64,000 nucleotides of DNA from Actinomadura nitritigenes (GTDB lineage Bacteria; Actinomycetota; Actinomycetes; Streptosporangiales; Streptosporangiaceae). The position numbers and the translations under genes were made by a program. How positions within the stretch are numbered: the stretch's first letter is position 1; every line of letters begins with the position of its first letter. Shown piece after piece: positions 1 to 8,625 of this stretch. The notes under the pieces were generated by a model. It was not told the origin of the DNA. It made no database searches and saw only the letters and a program-made list of their open reading frames with translations. The stretch is from contig NZ_JAGEOK010000023.1 of assembly GCF_017573545.1 (NCBI RefSeq), positions 62,001 to 126,000 on the forward strand, read 5' to 3'.

Positions 1-634
1 CACGCCCGGCGCCCTCGGCGGCGATGTGCCGGACCAGCCCGGTCAGCCCGGCCTTGGACGCGTCGTAGGACGGGGAGCGCGACCCGGGCTTGGTGCCGGC
101 CAGCGACCCGATGAACACCATCGCGGCGCCGGCGTCCAGGGCGGGCAGCGCCGCCTTGCCGACCAGGAACGGGGCGCGCAGGTTCACCTGCATGACGCGG
201 TCCCAGTCGGCCAGGCCGGTGCCGGCCATCCCGTAGCCGATGCCGATCCCGGGGTTGAACACCACCCCGTCCAGGCCGCCGAGCTTCTCCGCCGCCCGCA
301 TGACGACACGGTCGCAGGACTCGGGGTCGGTGACGTCGGCGATCACCACGTGCGCGCGGCCGCCCTCGGCGGCGATCATCTCGGCGGTCGCGCCGGCGGC
401 GTGCTCGTCGACGTCGGCGCAGGCGACCTGCGCGCCCTCGCGGGCGGCGGTGACGGCGATGGCGCGGCCGTTGCCGACGGGCGCGTCCGGGTCGTCGCTG
501 GGCCGGGTCCCGGCGCCGATGACCAGGATGCGGCGCCCGGGCAGCAGCGGGCCGCCGGGGACCGCGGGCGGGGCGGAGGGATACGCGGAGCGCGCGGGGG
601 GACGCGCGGGGGGACGCGCGGAGGGGTCGGGCAT
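1..634 (-). CDS. SDR-family oxidoreductase, C-terminus cut off by the window edge
   Basis: This is a short-chain dehydrogenase/reductase read from ATG at 634 toward the window start, so its C-terminus is missing. After a Pro/Arg/Ala-rich head of about 37 residues comes the Rossmann start RRILVIGAGTRPSDDPDA, in which the usual TGxxxGIG turn is stretched by an insertion. Later come ADVTDPES and the catalytic Ser...SYDASK (YxxxK). The usual NNAG is replaced by FNPG. NAD(P) use is expected from the family; the substrate is unknown. It is divergent from the gene at 743. Confidence 0.8.
   Translation of the reverse strand, partial: MPDPSARPPARPPARSAYPSAPPAVPGGPLLPGRRILVIGAGTRPSDDPDAPVGNGRAIAVTAAREGAQVACADVDEHAAGATAEMIAAEGGRAHVVIADVTDPESCDRVVMRAAEKLGGLDGVVFNPGIGIGYGMAGTGLADWDRVMQVNLRAPFLVGKAALPALDAGAAMVFIGSLAGTKPGSRSPSYDASKAGLTGLVRHIAAEGAGR
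591..624. repeat. 12-bp tandem repeat inside the SDR N-terminus
   Basis: About three copies of a GACGCGCGGGGG-like unit lie head to tail. Read on the minus strand they encode the repeated Ala-Arg-Pro-Pro segment at the start of the SDR protein. The copy number may vary between strains, and the true start of the SDR could lie downstream of it. Confidence 0.6.
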
Positions 635-742
635 GCCCGGCACCGTAGCCGACCCGCCCGTCCCCCGCCCAGCCCCCGCCGCACCCCCCTGCGCACGCGC
701 TCGGGCGCGCCGGAAGGCCCCGGGTGGTTAGGGTCGGGGGCC

Positions 743-1495
743 ATGGACGTGATCGGGGAAGGCCGGGCCGAGGCGGTCGTCGTGGAGCGCGCCGCGGGCG
801 TCGGCGGGGAACTGGTGCTGCGCCGGGCGGGCGCCGACTACGAGATCATCAGCAACGGGATGTTCCTCATGGACACCCGCAACGGCGAGTCCGAGCGGCT
901 GCTGGTCCGCGCCGCCGTCGACGCCGCCCTCGACCGGGACGGGGCCGGGGGCGGCGGGCCGGGCGTGACGCCTGGCGGGGAGCCGGTGCGGGTGCTGATC
1001 GGCGGGCTCGGCGTCGGGTTCTCCCTGGCCGAGGCGCTGGCGCATCCGGCCGTCGGGCACGTCACGGTGGTGGAGCGGGAACCGGCGGTGGTCGGCTGGC
1101 ACGACGGGCCGCTGCGGCCGTGGTCGCGCGGCGGGCTCGACGACCCCCGCGTCGCCCTCGTGCGCGCCGACCTCCTCGACGTCGTCGCCGCCGGCCCCGC
1201 GGACCGGGCGCACGGGGCCGACAGGGTGGCGTTCGACGCGGTCTGCCTGGACATCGACAACGGCCCCGACTGGACGGTCACGCCCGGCAACGCCCGCCTG
1301 TACGGCCCGGACGGCCTGGACCTGCTCGCCGCGCGGCTGAGCCCGCGCGGGGTGCTGGCGGTGTGGAGCGCGGGCGCCGCGCCGGGCTTCCAGGACCTGC
1401 TCGCGACCCGGTTCGCCGAGGTGGAGGCGCTGCCGGTGCCGGTCCCGCGCGGCGAGCCGGACATGGTGTACCTGGCCCGCCGCCCGCACCCGTAG
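743..1495 (+). CDS. Spermidine synthase-like methyltransferase-fold protein
   Basis: A 250-residue protein starting at ATG 743. It shows a class I methyltransferase fold of the polyamine synthase type: a beta-rich N-terminus (YEIISNGMFLMDT), the nucleotide-binding loop GGLGVGFSLAEAL near residue 90, the acidic strand-2 end VVEREP, a RADLLD segment and the strand-4 motif CLDIDNGPDW. Spermidine synthases transfer aminopropyl groups, but many bacterial members of this fold have unknown substrates. No speD or other polyamine gene is nearby, so the activity is not established. An upstream extension is open but overlaps the divergent SDR gene. Confidence 0.75.
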   Translation: MDVIGEGRAEAVVVERAAGVGGELVLRRAGADYEIISNGMFLMDTRNGESERLLVRAAVDAALDRDGAGGGGPGVTPGGEPVRVLIGGLGVGFSLAEALAHPAVGHVTVVEREPAVVGWHDGPLRPWSRGGLDDPRVALVRADLLDVVAAGPADRAHGADRVAFDAVCLDIDNGPDWTVTPGNARLYGPDGLDLLAARLSPRGVLAVWSAGAAPGFQDLLATRFAEVEALPVPVPRGEPDMVYLARRPHP

Positions 1496-1598
1496 ACGGC
1501 GGACAAGACCGGGGTGGCCGTTTCTGTCGACCGCGCGCTCGGTTCCGGATGACCAGTTCGCTAGGTTTCGGCTGACAACACCTTTAATGGGAGGTTCA

Positions 1599-2195
1599 GT
1601 GGCCACTGCTCACGCCGCCCGGCGGGGTCCCGCCGTCCTCGGCGACCTGCTGCCCGGTTCCCTGGCCCGCGACGCCGCGCTCGTCGCGGGCGCGGCCGCG
1701 TTCGTCGGCGTCGCCGCCCAGATCGCGGTGCCGCTGCCCGGCACCCCCGTACCGGTGACCGGGCAGACCTTCGCGGTGCTGCTGGCCGGCGCCGCGCTCG
1801 GCTTCGGCCGCGCCGGACTCGGCATGATCGTCTACCTGCTGGCCGGGATGGCGGGCGTCCCCTGGTTCACCGACGGCGCCTCCGGCGCCGGGTTCCCGAC
1901 CTTCGGCTACGTCCTCGGCTTCGTCGTCGCCGCCGCCGTGGTGGGCCGCCTCGCCGAACGCGGCGGCGACCGCACCCCGCTGCGGACCGTCGCGACGATG
2001 CTGACCGGAACCGCCATCATGTACGCGGCGGGCGTCCCCTACCTGATGGCGTCCCTGCACGTCGGGCTCGGCAAGGCGCTGCACCTGGGCGTGACGCCGT
2101 TCCTGGCGGGCGACGCGCTGAAGGTCGCGCTCGCCGCGGCGCTGCTGCCGGCGGCATGGAAGCTGACGGGCCGCCTCAACGGCCGCAGTTCCTGA
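1599..2195 (+). CDS. bioY: BioY, biotin ECF transporter substrate-binding subunit
   Basis: A hydrophobic protein of about 198 residues with roughly six membrane segments. BioY hallmarks are visible: IAVPLPGTPVPVTGQTFAVL near the N-terminus, then GMAGVPWF and GYVLGF. It captures biotin at the membrane, normally with the energising subunits EcfA and EcfT, which are not in the window; some BioY proteins work alone. GTG 1599 is chosen because a strong GGGAGG lies at 1589-1594. An in-frame ATG at 1587 overlaps that ribosome site. A hairpin at 2212-2248 ends the unit. Confidence 0.9.
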   Translation: MATAHAARRGPAVLGDLLPGSLARDAALVAGAAAFVGVAAQIAVPLPGTPVPVTGQTFAVLLAGAALGFGRAGLGMIVYLLAGMAGVPWFTDGASGAGFPTFGYVLGFVVAAAVVGRLAERGGDRTPLRTVATMLTGTAIMYAAGVPYLMASLHVGLGKALHLGVTPFLAGDALKVALAAALLPAAWKLTGRLNGRSS

Positions 2196-2211
2196 CACGC
2201 CGCTTCACTCG

Positions 2212-2248
2212 GCCCGCCCCCGTGCAGCTCCACGGCACGGGGGCGGGC
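2212..2248 (+). terminator. Terminator hairpin after bioY
   Basis: A perfect 14-bp stem, GCCCGCCCCCGTGC against GCACGGGGGCGGGC, encloses a 9-nt loop 16 nt after the bioY stop. There is no T-run, as is common in GC-rich actinobacteria. The rest of the gap to menF (to about 2418) shows no convincing gene. Confidence 0.75.
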
Positions 2249-2418
2249 GCACAGAAACCGCAAACCACCCGCCGGGAGGCGCCGAAGGGAGCCCGACAGG
2301 ACGTCGAGGAGGCGCGTGGGGGCGCGATGCATGGGTCCGGGCGGAACGGGCATGTGCAGGCCGTGAGCGCCCGCCGCGATGTGGCGCACACCTCACCGGA
2401 CGCCGCCGCCCCGCCTGT

Positions 2419-2446
2419 TTGAACAGGTTCAATTCTGCCGTACAGT
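2419..2446 (+). promoter_or_regulatory. menF promoter with palindromic operator
   Basis: TTGAAC (2419-2424) and TACAGT (2441-2446) are spaced by 16 nt, and the start codon GTG 2454 begins 8 nt after the -10 box, so the mRNA is probably leaderless. The -35 box is the left half of the palindrome TTGAAC-AG-GTTCAA (2419-2432). A near-identical palindrome overlaps the -35 box of menE at 12275-12288. Confidence 0.65.
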
Positions 2447-2453
2447 GGCATGC

Positions 2454-3689
2454 GTGAAGCTCGCCGTGTCAGCACCGGACCGCCTCGTCGTCCGCACCGC
2501 CCCGGTCACCGACCCCGGCGACCTCGTCTCGAGACTTCCGCACCCCTCCGCCCTGGCCTGGATCCGCCACGGCGAAGGCATCGTCGGCTGGGGCGAAGCC
2601 GCCCGCATCACCCTGCCCGGCGGCGAGGACCGCTTCACCGCCGCCGCCGCGCTCCTGCGCGAACTGTTCGGCGCCGCCGACATCGACGACCCCGTCGCCC
2701 TCCCCGGCACCGGCCCCGTCGCCTTCGGCGGATTCGCCTTCGACCCCAAATCCCCCGACTCCGTCCTCATCGTCCCGCGCCGCGTCCTCGGCCGCCGCGA
2801 CGGCCGCGCCTGGCTCACCACCATCGGCGACGACGCCGACCCCCTCTCCCTCGTCCACGAACCCCAGGCCCCCACCGGCCTCACCTGGGGCGACGGAGCC
2901 ATGCCCGCGCACGCCTGGGGCGACGCCGTCGCCACCGCCGTCCAGCGCATCCGCGGCGGCGCCCTCGGCAAGGTCGTCCTCGCCCGCGACCTCACCGTCC
3001 ACGCCGACGCCCCCATCGACGCCCGCGTCCTGCTGCGCCGCCTCGCCGACCGGTTCCCCGGCTGCTACACCTTCTCCTGCGCCGGCCTCGTCGGCGCCAC
3101 CCCCGAACTCCTCATCCGCCGCACCGGCGGCGACATCGAATCCCTCGTCCTCGCCGGCACCACCGCCCGCGGCGACACCCCCGGCGACGACCGCGACCGC
3201 GCCGCCCGCCTCTTCGCCTCCGCCAAGGACCGCGAAGAGCACCGCTACGCCGCCGACATGGTCCGCGACGCCCTCGACCCCCTGTGCGCCCGCCTGCACG
3301 TCCCCACCGAACCCGAACTCCTCACCCTCCCCAACCTCCACCACCTCGCCTCCCCCCTGCGCGGACGCCTCGCCGCCGACCGCTCCGTCCTCGACGTCGT
3401 CGCCGCACTCCACCCCACCCCCGCCGTCTGCGGCACCCCCACCGACATCGCCATGGACCTCATCCGCGAACTCGAAGGCATGGACCGCGGCCGCTACGCC
3501 GGCCCCGTCGGCTGGGTCGACGCCCGCGGCGACGGCGAATGGGGCATCGCCCTGCGCTGCGCCCAGCTCGACGGCACCCGCGCCCGCCTGTTCGCCGGCT
3601 GCGGCATCGTCGCCGACTCCGACCCCGCCGCCGAACTCGCCGAAGCCCGCACCAAGTTCCGCGCCATGCAGTACGCCCTGCAGGGCTGA
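2454..3689 (+). CDS. menF: Isochorismate synthase of menaquinone biosynthesis
   Basis: A 411-residue chorismate-binding enzyme that converts chorismate to isochorismate, the first committed step toward menaquinone when paired with MenD. Visible family motifs are GKVVLARDL, the ARGDTPGDD and SAKDREEH segments, HPTPAVCGTP, GRYAGPVGW and the C-terminal FAGCGIVADSDP with its metal-binding acids. GTG 2454 fits a leaderless start. An isochorismate synthase for a siderophore is the alternative, but menD, menC, menB and menE lie within 10 kb and no siderophore gene is seen. Confidence 0.88.
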   Translation: MKLAVSAPDRLVVRTAPVTDPGDLVSRLPHPSALAWIRHGEGIVGWGEAARITLPGGEDRFTAAAALLRELFGAADIDDPVALPGTGPVAFGGFAFDPKSPDSVLIVPRRVLGRRDGRAWLTTIGDDADPLSLVHEPQAPTGLTWGDGAMPAHAWGDAVATAVQRIRGGALGKVVLARDLTVHADAPIDARVLLRRLADRFPGCYTFSCAGLVGATPELLIRRTGGDIESLVLAGTTARGDTPGDDRDRAARLFASAKDREEHRYAADMVRDALDPLCARLHVPTEPELLTLPNLHHLASPLRGRLAADRSVLDVVAALHPTPAVCGTPTDIAMDLIRELEGMDRGRYAGPVGWVDARGDGEWGIALRCAQLDGTRARLFAGCGIVADSDPAAELAEARTKFRAMQYALQG

Positions 3690-3732
3690 CCCCGCCCCAC
3701 CGGCACCCCGCCCCCAACGCCACACTGGTCCC

Positions 3733-4746
3733 GTGCGCGCGTCCCGCCTGCTGTCCCTGCTCCTGCTGCTGCAGACCCGCGGCCGCATGACCGCCCGCGA
3801 CCTCGCCGACGAACTCGAGGTCTCGGTCCGCACCGTCTACCGCGACGTCGAATCACTGTCCGCCGCCGGCGTCCCCGTCTACGCCGACCGCGGCCCCGAC
3901 GGCGGCTACCGGCTCCTCGAGGGCTACCGCACCCGCCTCACCGGACTCACCACCGGCGAAGCCGAATCCCTCTTCCTGTCCGGCATGCCCGGCCCCGCCT
4001 CCCAACTCGGCCTCGGCGACGTCGTCGCCGCCGCCGAACTCAAACTCATGGCCGCCCTCCCACCCGACCTGCGCTCCCGCGCCGCACGCATCCGCGAACG
4101 CTTCCACCTCGACGCCCCCGGCTGGTTCCGCACCCCCGACGACGTCCCCCACCTGCAGCCCGTCGCCGACGCCGTCTGGAACCAGCAGCGCATCCGCGTC
4201 CTGTACCGCCGCTGGGCCCACCCCCAGCAGGTCGAACGCGTCCTCGAACCGATCGGCGTCGTCCTCAAGGCCGGCACCTGGTACCTCATCGCCCGCGCCC
4301 ACCATCCCGACACACCACCGGCGGACACCGCACCGGCGCACGCGGCGCCGCGCACCTACCGCGTCTCCAAGATCCTCACCCTCCAGCCGCTCCCCCAGCG
4401 ATTCGAACGCCCACCCGGCTTCGACCTCGCCGCCTACTGGGACGCCTACGCCACCCGCTTCGAAGCCGACTCCTACCGCGACCAGGCCACCGTCCGCCTC
4501 TCCCCCAACGGCCTCCAACGCGCCGCCCTCCTCCTGCCACCCGTCATGGCACGCGCCGCCCACGACAACGCCGGCCCACCCGACCCCACCGGCTGGACCA
4601 CCGTCACCCTCCCCGTCGAATCACTCCGCCACGCCCACGTCGAATTCCTCAAACTCGGCGCCGACGTCGAAGTACTCGACCCACCGCCCCTGCGCGCCAT
4701 GATGACCGACACCGCACGCGCACTCGCCGACCGCTACCTGCACTGA
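3733..4746 (+). CDS. WYL-domain transcriptional regulator
   Basis: A 337-residue YafY/DeoR-type regulator. The N-terminal winged helix reads MTARDLADELEVSVRTVYRD, followed by GGYRLLEGYRT and a C-terminal WYL domain (IRVLYRRW, then a WYLIARA segment) that in this family senses ligands, often nucleotides. The start GTG lies 7 nt after CACACT (3720-3725), again a likely leaderless start. It follows menF by 43 nt, but the separate promoter-like box argues against strict co-transcription. The regulated genes are unknown. Confidence 0.85.
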   Translation: MRASRLLSLLLLLQTRGRMTARDLADELEVSVRTVYRDVESLSAAGVPVYADRGPDGGYRLLEGYRTRLTGLTTGEAESLFLSGMPGPASQLGLGDVVAAAELKLMAALPPDLRSRAARIRERFHLDAPGWFRTPDDVPHLQPVADAVWNQQRIRVLYRRWAHPQQVERVLEPIGVVLKAGTWYLIARAHHPDTPPADTAPAHAAPRTYRVSKILTLQPLPQRFERPPGFDLAAYWDAYATRFEADSYRDQATVRLSPNGLQRAALLLPPVMARAAHDNAGPPDPTGWTTVTLPVESLRHAHVEFLKLGADVEVLDPPPLRAMMTDTARALADRYLH

Positions 4747-4787
4747 CACCCGCACCACCACGACCGGTGCCCCTCACCCGCGCCGCC

Positions 4788-5603
4788 TCACCCCGCCGCC
4801 GGCTGGCACCCCGGACACCAGAACAGATTCCGCGCCGCCAGCTCCGCCGACGCCACCACCGACCCGCACACCAGGCACGCCGACCCCGCCCGCCGGTACA
4901 CGTACACCTCACCACCATGATCGTCCACCCGCGGCGCACGCCCCATCGCCTCCGGCATGTGCTCAGGACGCACCGTGTCGATCCGCCCCGACCGCACCCC
5001 CTCCGCCATCAGCACCACCAGATCCGCCCAGATCGCCGACCACTGCCCCTCCGACAGCGCCCGCCCCGGCAGCATCGGATCGATCCCCTGCCGGAACAGC
5101 ACCTCCGCCCGGTAGATGTTCCCCGGACCCGCCACCACCGACTGATCCATCAGCAACGCCGCGATGCTCGTCCGGCTCCGCGAGATCCGCGCCCACGCCC
5201 GCCCCGGATCCGCGTCCGCCCGCAACGGGTCCGGCCCCAGCCGATCCACCAGCAGCTTCACCTCACCCCGCTCGAGCAGCTCGCACGCGTTCGGACCGCG
5301 CAGATCCGCGTGCCCGCCCGCACCCGACAACCGCAACCGCACCGCCCCCCACGGCTCCGGCACCGGCAGCCCACCGAACCGCCACGTCCCGTAGATCCCC
5401 AGATGGACGTGCAGGACGCGGTCGTCGTCGAACTCCAGCAGCAGATGCTTGCCGTACGCCTCGGCGGCGCTCAGCACACGGCCGTCGATCTCGGCCGCAC
5501 CCGCCGCGAACCGGCCCTGCGGGCTCTCGGCGGCGACGGGACGGCCGCCGAACACCCGACGGTGCTCGGCGGCCAGACGATGGAGGGTATGTCCTTCGGG
5601 CAT
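4788..5603 (-). CDS. nei: Fpg/Nei-family DNA glycosylase (Nei2-like)
   Basis: A 271-residue base-excision repair glycosylase/AP lyase for oxidised pyrimidines. After the initiator Met the mature end is PEGHT; the N-terminal Pro and Glu are catalytic in this family. The H2TH region contains QSVVAGPGNIYRAEVLF, and the C-terminal zinc finger has CLVC and CPGC pairs. PEGHT rather than PELPE places it with Nei/endonuclease VIII, not Fpg. It follows the desaturase gene by 13 nt on the same strand and is probably co-transcribed with it. Confidence 0.92.
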   Translation of the reverse strand: MPEGHTLHRLAAEHRRVFGGRPVAAESPQGRFAAGAAEIDGRVLSAAEAYGKHLLLEFDDDRVLHVHLGIYGTWRFGGLPVPEPWGAVRLRLSGAGGHADLRGPNACELLERGEVKLLVDRLGPDPLRADADPGRAWARISRSRTSIAALLMDQSVVAGPGNIYRAEVLFRQGIDPMLPGRALSEGQWSAIWADLVVLMAEGVRSGRIDTVRPEHMPEAMGRAPRVDDHGGEVYVYRRAGSACLVCGSVVASAELAARNLFWCPGCQPAAG

Positions 5604-5616
5604 GACGCCCGCAATC

Positions 5617-6642
5617 CTACGACCGCAGCGGCGCCCCCACCTCCCGCATGTGCGCCAGCGCCTGCCGGTACGACTCCACCAGGCCCGTCTCGGTGAACGG
5701 CAGCCCCACCGCCGCGCAATGCGCCCGCACCAGCGGCTGCACCCGCCGCAGACTGCACCGCGGGATCCCCGGGAACAGGTGATGCTCGATCTGGTAGTTC
5801 AGACCACCCATCAGCCAGTCCACCACCACACCGCCCCGCACGTTCCGCGACGTCAGCACCTGCCGGCGCAGATGCCCCCACCGCTCACCCGGCTCCGGCA
5901 TCGCCATCCCCTTGTGGTTCGGCGCGAACACCGCACCCAGATGCACCCCGAACAGCGCATGGTGCAGCGCCATCAGCACGACCGCCTTCCCCGGCGACAG
6001 CAACGCGAACGCCAGCGACAGGTACCCCACCGCGTGCACCGCCAGCAGCCCGCCCTCGACCAGCTGCTCCCGCCGCGACCTCCCCCGCAGGTACAGCACG
6101 CTGCCCACCTTCAGGTTCAACCCCTCCAGCGTCAGCAACGGGAAGAACAACCCCGCCTGATGCCGCGCCACCCACCGCAGCACCCCCCGCTGCCGCGCCG
6201 CCTGCCCCTCCGTCCACGCCAGGACCCCCTCCCCCACATCCGGGTCCTTGCCGACATGGTTCGGATTGGCGTGATGCCGGTTGTGCTTGTCGCTCCACCA
6301 GCCCTGCCCCATCCCCAGCAGCAGGTTCCCCAGCACCAGCCCCAGCACCCGGTTCACCCGCGCCGACCGCGCGATCTGCCGATGCCCCGCGTCATGCCCC
6401 AGGAACGCCGTCCGCGCCGACAGCACCGCCAGCGGAACCCCCAGCAGCACCGCCCACCAGCTCGCCCCCGCCCACGCAACCGCCGCCCACACCGCCGCCG
6501 TCGCCGCGAGATTCACCCCGATCGCCCGCGAATAGTAGCCAGGACGCCGGTCCAGCAGCCCGCTCGCGCGGACCTGCCGCGCCAGCGGAGCGAAATCACT
6601 GCCGGCCGCCCGGGCGGGCGGGGCGTCGAGGGTCGCGGTCAT
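5617..6642 (-). CDS. Membrane fatty-acid desaturase
   Basis: A 341-residue membrane di-iron desaturase. All three histidine clusters are present in order: HDAGHR, HNRHHA and QIEHHLFP. The last form, with Gln before the HH pair, is typical of front-end acyl-lipid desaturases. Several hydrophobic stretches flank the clusters. ATG 6642 is preferred over 6654 because GGAGG sits a few nt upstream of it, inside the longer reading. The acyl position attacked cannot be told from sequence. The electron donor is not encoded nearby. Confidence 0.9.
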   Translation of the reverse strand: MTATLDAPPARAAGSDFAPLARQVRASGLLDRRPGYYSRAIGVNLAATAAVWAAVAWAGASWWAVLLGVPLAVLSARTAFLGHDAGHRQIARSARVNRVLGLVLGNLLLGMGQGWWSDKHNRHHANPNHVGKDPDVGEGVLAWTEGQAARQRGVLRWVARHQAGLFFPLLTLEGLNLKVGSVLYLRGRSRREQLVEGGLLAVHAVGYLSLAFALLSPGKAVVLMALHHALFGVHLGAVFAPNHKGMAMPEPGERWGHLRRQVLTSRNVRGGVVVDWLMGGLNYQIEHHLFPGIPRCSLRRVQPLVRAHCAAVGLPFTETGLVESYRQALAHMREVGAPLRS

Positions 6643-6843
6643 CGGGGCCTCCATCGGATCGTCGGTGCGCTGACCGATCCGAAGCTACGGAGACGATCAC
6701 CGAGCGGTCGCCACGCTGCGGAGCCAAACCCGTCCTGGCTCCCAGGTCCCGGTACCCCTCACCCGCCGTCGCCCCCGCGGACCATCACCGACCCCGACCC
6801 TGCATCGAAGACGGAACATCCCGTCCATATAGGGTCAGAAGCC

Positions 6844-7650
6844 ATGAGCGAACCGACGCGGTGGATCGACCTGGACGGTGCCGTCAACGCCCGAGACCTC
6901 GGCGGGCTCCCCACCGCCGACGGAGGCGCCACCCGGCGCGGCCGCGTCCTGCGCTCGGACAACCTCCAGGACCTCACCGTCACCGACGTCCGGATCCTCC
7001 TCGACGAGTACCACCTCAAGAACGTCATCGACCTGCGCAGCGACGCCGAGGTCCGCCTCGAAGGCCCCGGCCCCCTCGCCCGCGTCCCCTCCGTCACCCT
7101 GCACCACCTGTCCCTCTTCCCCGAGGGCGGCCGCCGCACCGACGTCACCGCCGACACCCCCGACCGCGCCGACGTCGACAAGGCGCTCCCCTGGCAGGAG
7201 CGCGACGCCGGAGGCACCGAGCTCGACCGCACCACCGGCCACTACCTCGGCTACCTGCGCGACCGCGGCGACAACATCGCCGCCGCCCTGCGCGTCATGA
7301 CCCGCACCGACGGCTCCTCCCTCGTCCACTGCGCCGCCGGCAAGGACCGCACCGGCGTCGTCTGCGCCCTCGCCCTCGACCTCGCCGGCGTCACCCGCGA
7401 AGCGATCGTCGCCGACTACGCCATGACCGGCGAACGCATCGACGCCGTCCTCGGACGCTTGCGGAACAGCGACACCTACGCCGCCGACCTGGACTCCCGC
7501 CCCGCCGACACCCACGTCCCCCACGCCGCCATCATGGAGAAGCTCCTCGCCCGCATCGACGAGGAGTTCGGCGGCACCGAGGGCTGGCTCACCGGCCACG
7601 GCTGGACCGGCGAGGACACCGACGCCCTCCGCGAACGCCTCCTCGGCTGA
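6844..7650 (+). CDS. Tyrosine/lipid phosphatase of the MptpB-like family
   Basis: A 268-residue protein-tyrosine phosphatase-like enzyme. It opens with NARDLGGLPT and carries the P-loop HCAAGKDRTGV with catalytic Cys and Arg near residues 164-170. The extra Lys-Asp in the loop is the signature of the dual protein/phosphoinositide phosphatases related to mycobacterial MptpB. TAGGGT (6830-6835) lies just upstream of ATG 6844, so little or no leader is expected. No membrane or signal segment is seen. The substrate is unknown. Confidence 0.88.
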   Translation: MSEPTRWIDLDGAVNARDLGGLPTADGGATRRGRVLRSDNLQDLTVTDVRILLDEYHLKNVIDLRSDAEVRLEGPGPLARVPSVTLHHLSLFPEGGRRTDVTADTPDRADVDKALPWQERDAGGTELDRTTGHYLGYLRDRGDNIAAALRVMTRTDGSSLVHCAAGKDRTGVVCALALDLAGVTREAIVADYAMTGERIDAVLGRLRNSDTYAADLDSRPADTHVPHAAIMEKLLARIDEEFGGTEGWLTGHGWTGEDTDALRERLLG

Positions 7651-7765
7651 CCGGCTCCACCCGCCCCCGCCGCCGCGACCGGTTCGCGAGCGGCGCGGCG
7701 CACGTGTACGGCCGCACCTCACGGGTAGCGCCGGGAACACCCGACACCGCCCGGAGACAACGCCG

Positions 7766-8479
7766 ATGAAACCGCGCCCACCGCACCTCGCCGCCCTGCG
7801 CGCCCTCGCCGACCCCTCCGTCCGGCCCCGCGACGTCCGCCGCGCCCTCGGCGTCGAGACCGCCACCCGCCGCTGGCTCATCGGCGGCGTGCTGCCGCTC
7901 TGGCTCGGCGCCGGCCTCGCCGACTGGCACCGGCACCGCCGGACCCACATCGAGACCACCGCCGGCACCCGCGAATCCATGATCCACTCGCTGATGATGA
8001 CCGAGGCCGGCATCCCCGTCGCCCTGGGACTGTTCTGCGAGGTCAACCCGGGCGTGCTGGCCACCTGCGCCGGCGCCCTCGCCGTTCACGGGGCCACCGC
8101 GTACTGGGACGTCACCTACGCCGAGGAGCGCCGCCGCGTCACCCCGCTGGAGCAGCACATCCACAGCCTTCTGGAAGTCGTACCGCTCATGGCCACCGGT
8201 TTCCTGACCGTCCTGTACTGGGACCAAGCGCGCGCCCTCGTCGGCCGGAACGGCCGACCCGACTTCCGCCTCCGGCTGAAACGCCGCGACCCGCTGTCAT
8301 GCAGGACCCAGATCGCGCTGCTCACCGCGATGGGCGTCTTCGGCGCCCTCCCCCATGCCGAGGAGATGATCCGCTGCCTGCGCGCCCGCCCCGCCCTCGA
8401 ACCGCAGCCGACCGCCACTCCGGCACTGACCCCGACGCTGGCCATCCCCGCAGACCCGGAGCACGCCGCCGCCGAATGA
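7766..8479 (+). CDS. Membrane protein of unknown function, His/Glu-rich
   Basis: A 237-residue protein I do not recognise with certainty. It has about four hydrophobic segments. Between them are WHRHRRTHIET, MIHSLMMTEAG, TAYWDVTYAEERR and EQHIHSLLE, a spacing of His and Glu residues that recalls membrane di-iron proteins; metal binding is inference. The C-terminal 35 residues are low-complexity Pro/Ala/Thr. It stands alone between the phosphatase and menD and is followed by a terminator with an unusual T-run. Confidence 0.7.
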   Translation: MKPRPPHLAALRALADPSVRPRDVRRALGVETATRRWLIGGVLPLWLGAGLADWHRHRRTHIETTAGTRESMIHSLMMTEAGIPVALGLFCEVNPGVLATCAGALAVHGATAYWDVTYAEERRRVTPLEQHIHSLLEVVPLMATGFLTVLYWDQARALVGRNGRPDFRLRLKRRDPLSCRTQIALLTAMGVFGALPHAEEMIRCLRARPALEPQPTATPALTPTLAIPADPEHAAAE

Positions 8480-8490
8480 TCTGCGGAGCT

Positions 8491-8522
8491 CCTTGTCTTC
8501 GGTGAAGGCTTTTTGTTTTTTA
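8491..8522 (+). terminator. Intrinsic terminator with T-tract
   Basis: A short CTTC-GGT-GAAG hairpin runs into GGCTTTTTGTTTTTTAG. T-runs of this length are rare in this DNA and make the site look like a conventional rho-independent terminator for the membrane-protein gene ending at 8479. Confidence 0.65.
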
Positions 8523-8544
8523 GAGCGGCAGTCGACGCAACCAG

Positions 8545-8568
8545 CCCGGCGCCTTTACATTGTAAATT
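8545..8568 (+). repeat. Copy A of the dispersed 24-nt intergenic element
   Basis: GCGCCTTTAC-ATT-GTAA with the flanking CCCG shared by copies B and C. The 3' part (GTAAATT) has drifted from the GTAAGGT found in the other three copies. It lies between two convergent genes, in front of the menD terminator. Confidence 0.6.
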
Positions 8569-8585
8569 GAAGGTTGAAGCATCGA

Positions 8586-8615
8586 GGACGGCGCCGGTGG
8601 TCGCCGGCGCCGTCC
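8586..8615. terminator. Terminator hairpin between convergent genes
   Basis: GGACGGCGCCGG pairs perfectly with CCGGCGCCGTCC (12 bp) around a 6-nt loop, 10 nt past the menD stop. It can fold on either strand and most likely ends the menB-menC-menD transcript. Confidence 0.75.
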
Positions 8616-8625
8616 CTTCGGTCTC

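Noticed and set aside
2249..2418. Small open frames between bioY and menF
   Set aside because: No ribosome site, no recognisable sequence and codon use unlike the neighbours.
2469..3833. Long minus-strand open frame opposite menF
   Set aside because: A low-complexity Gly/Ala/Val product antisense to a well-recognised enzyme; such frames arise from codon bias in GC-rich DNA.
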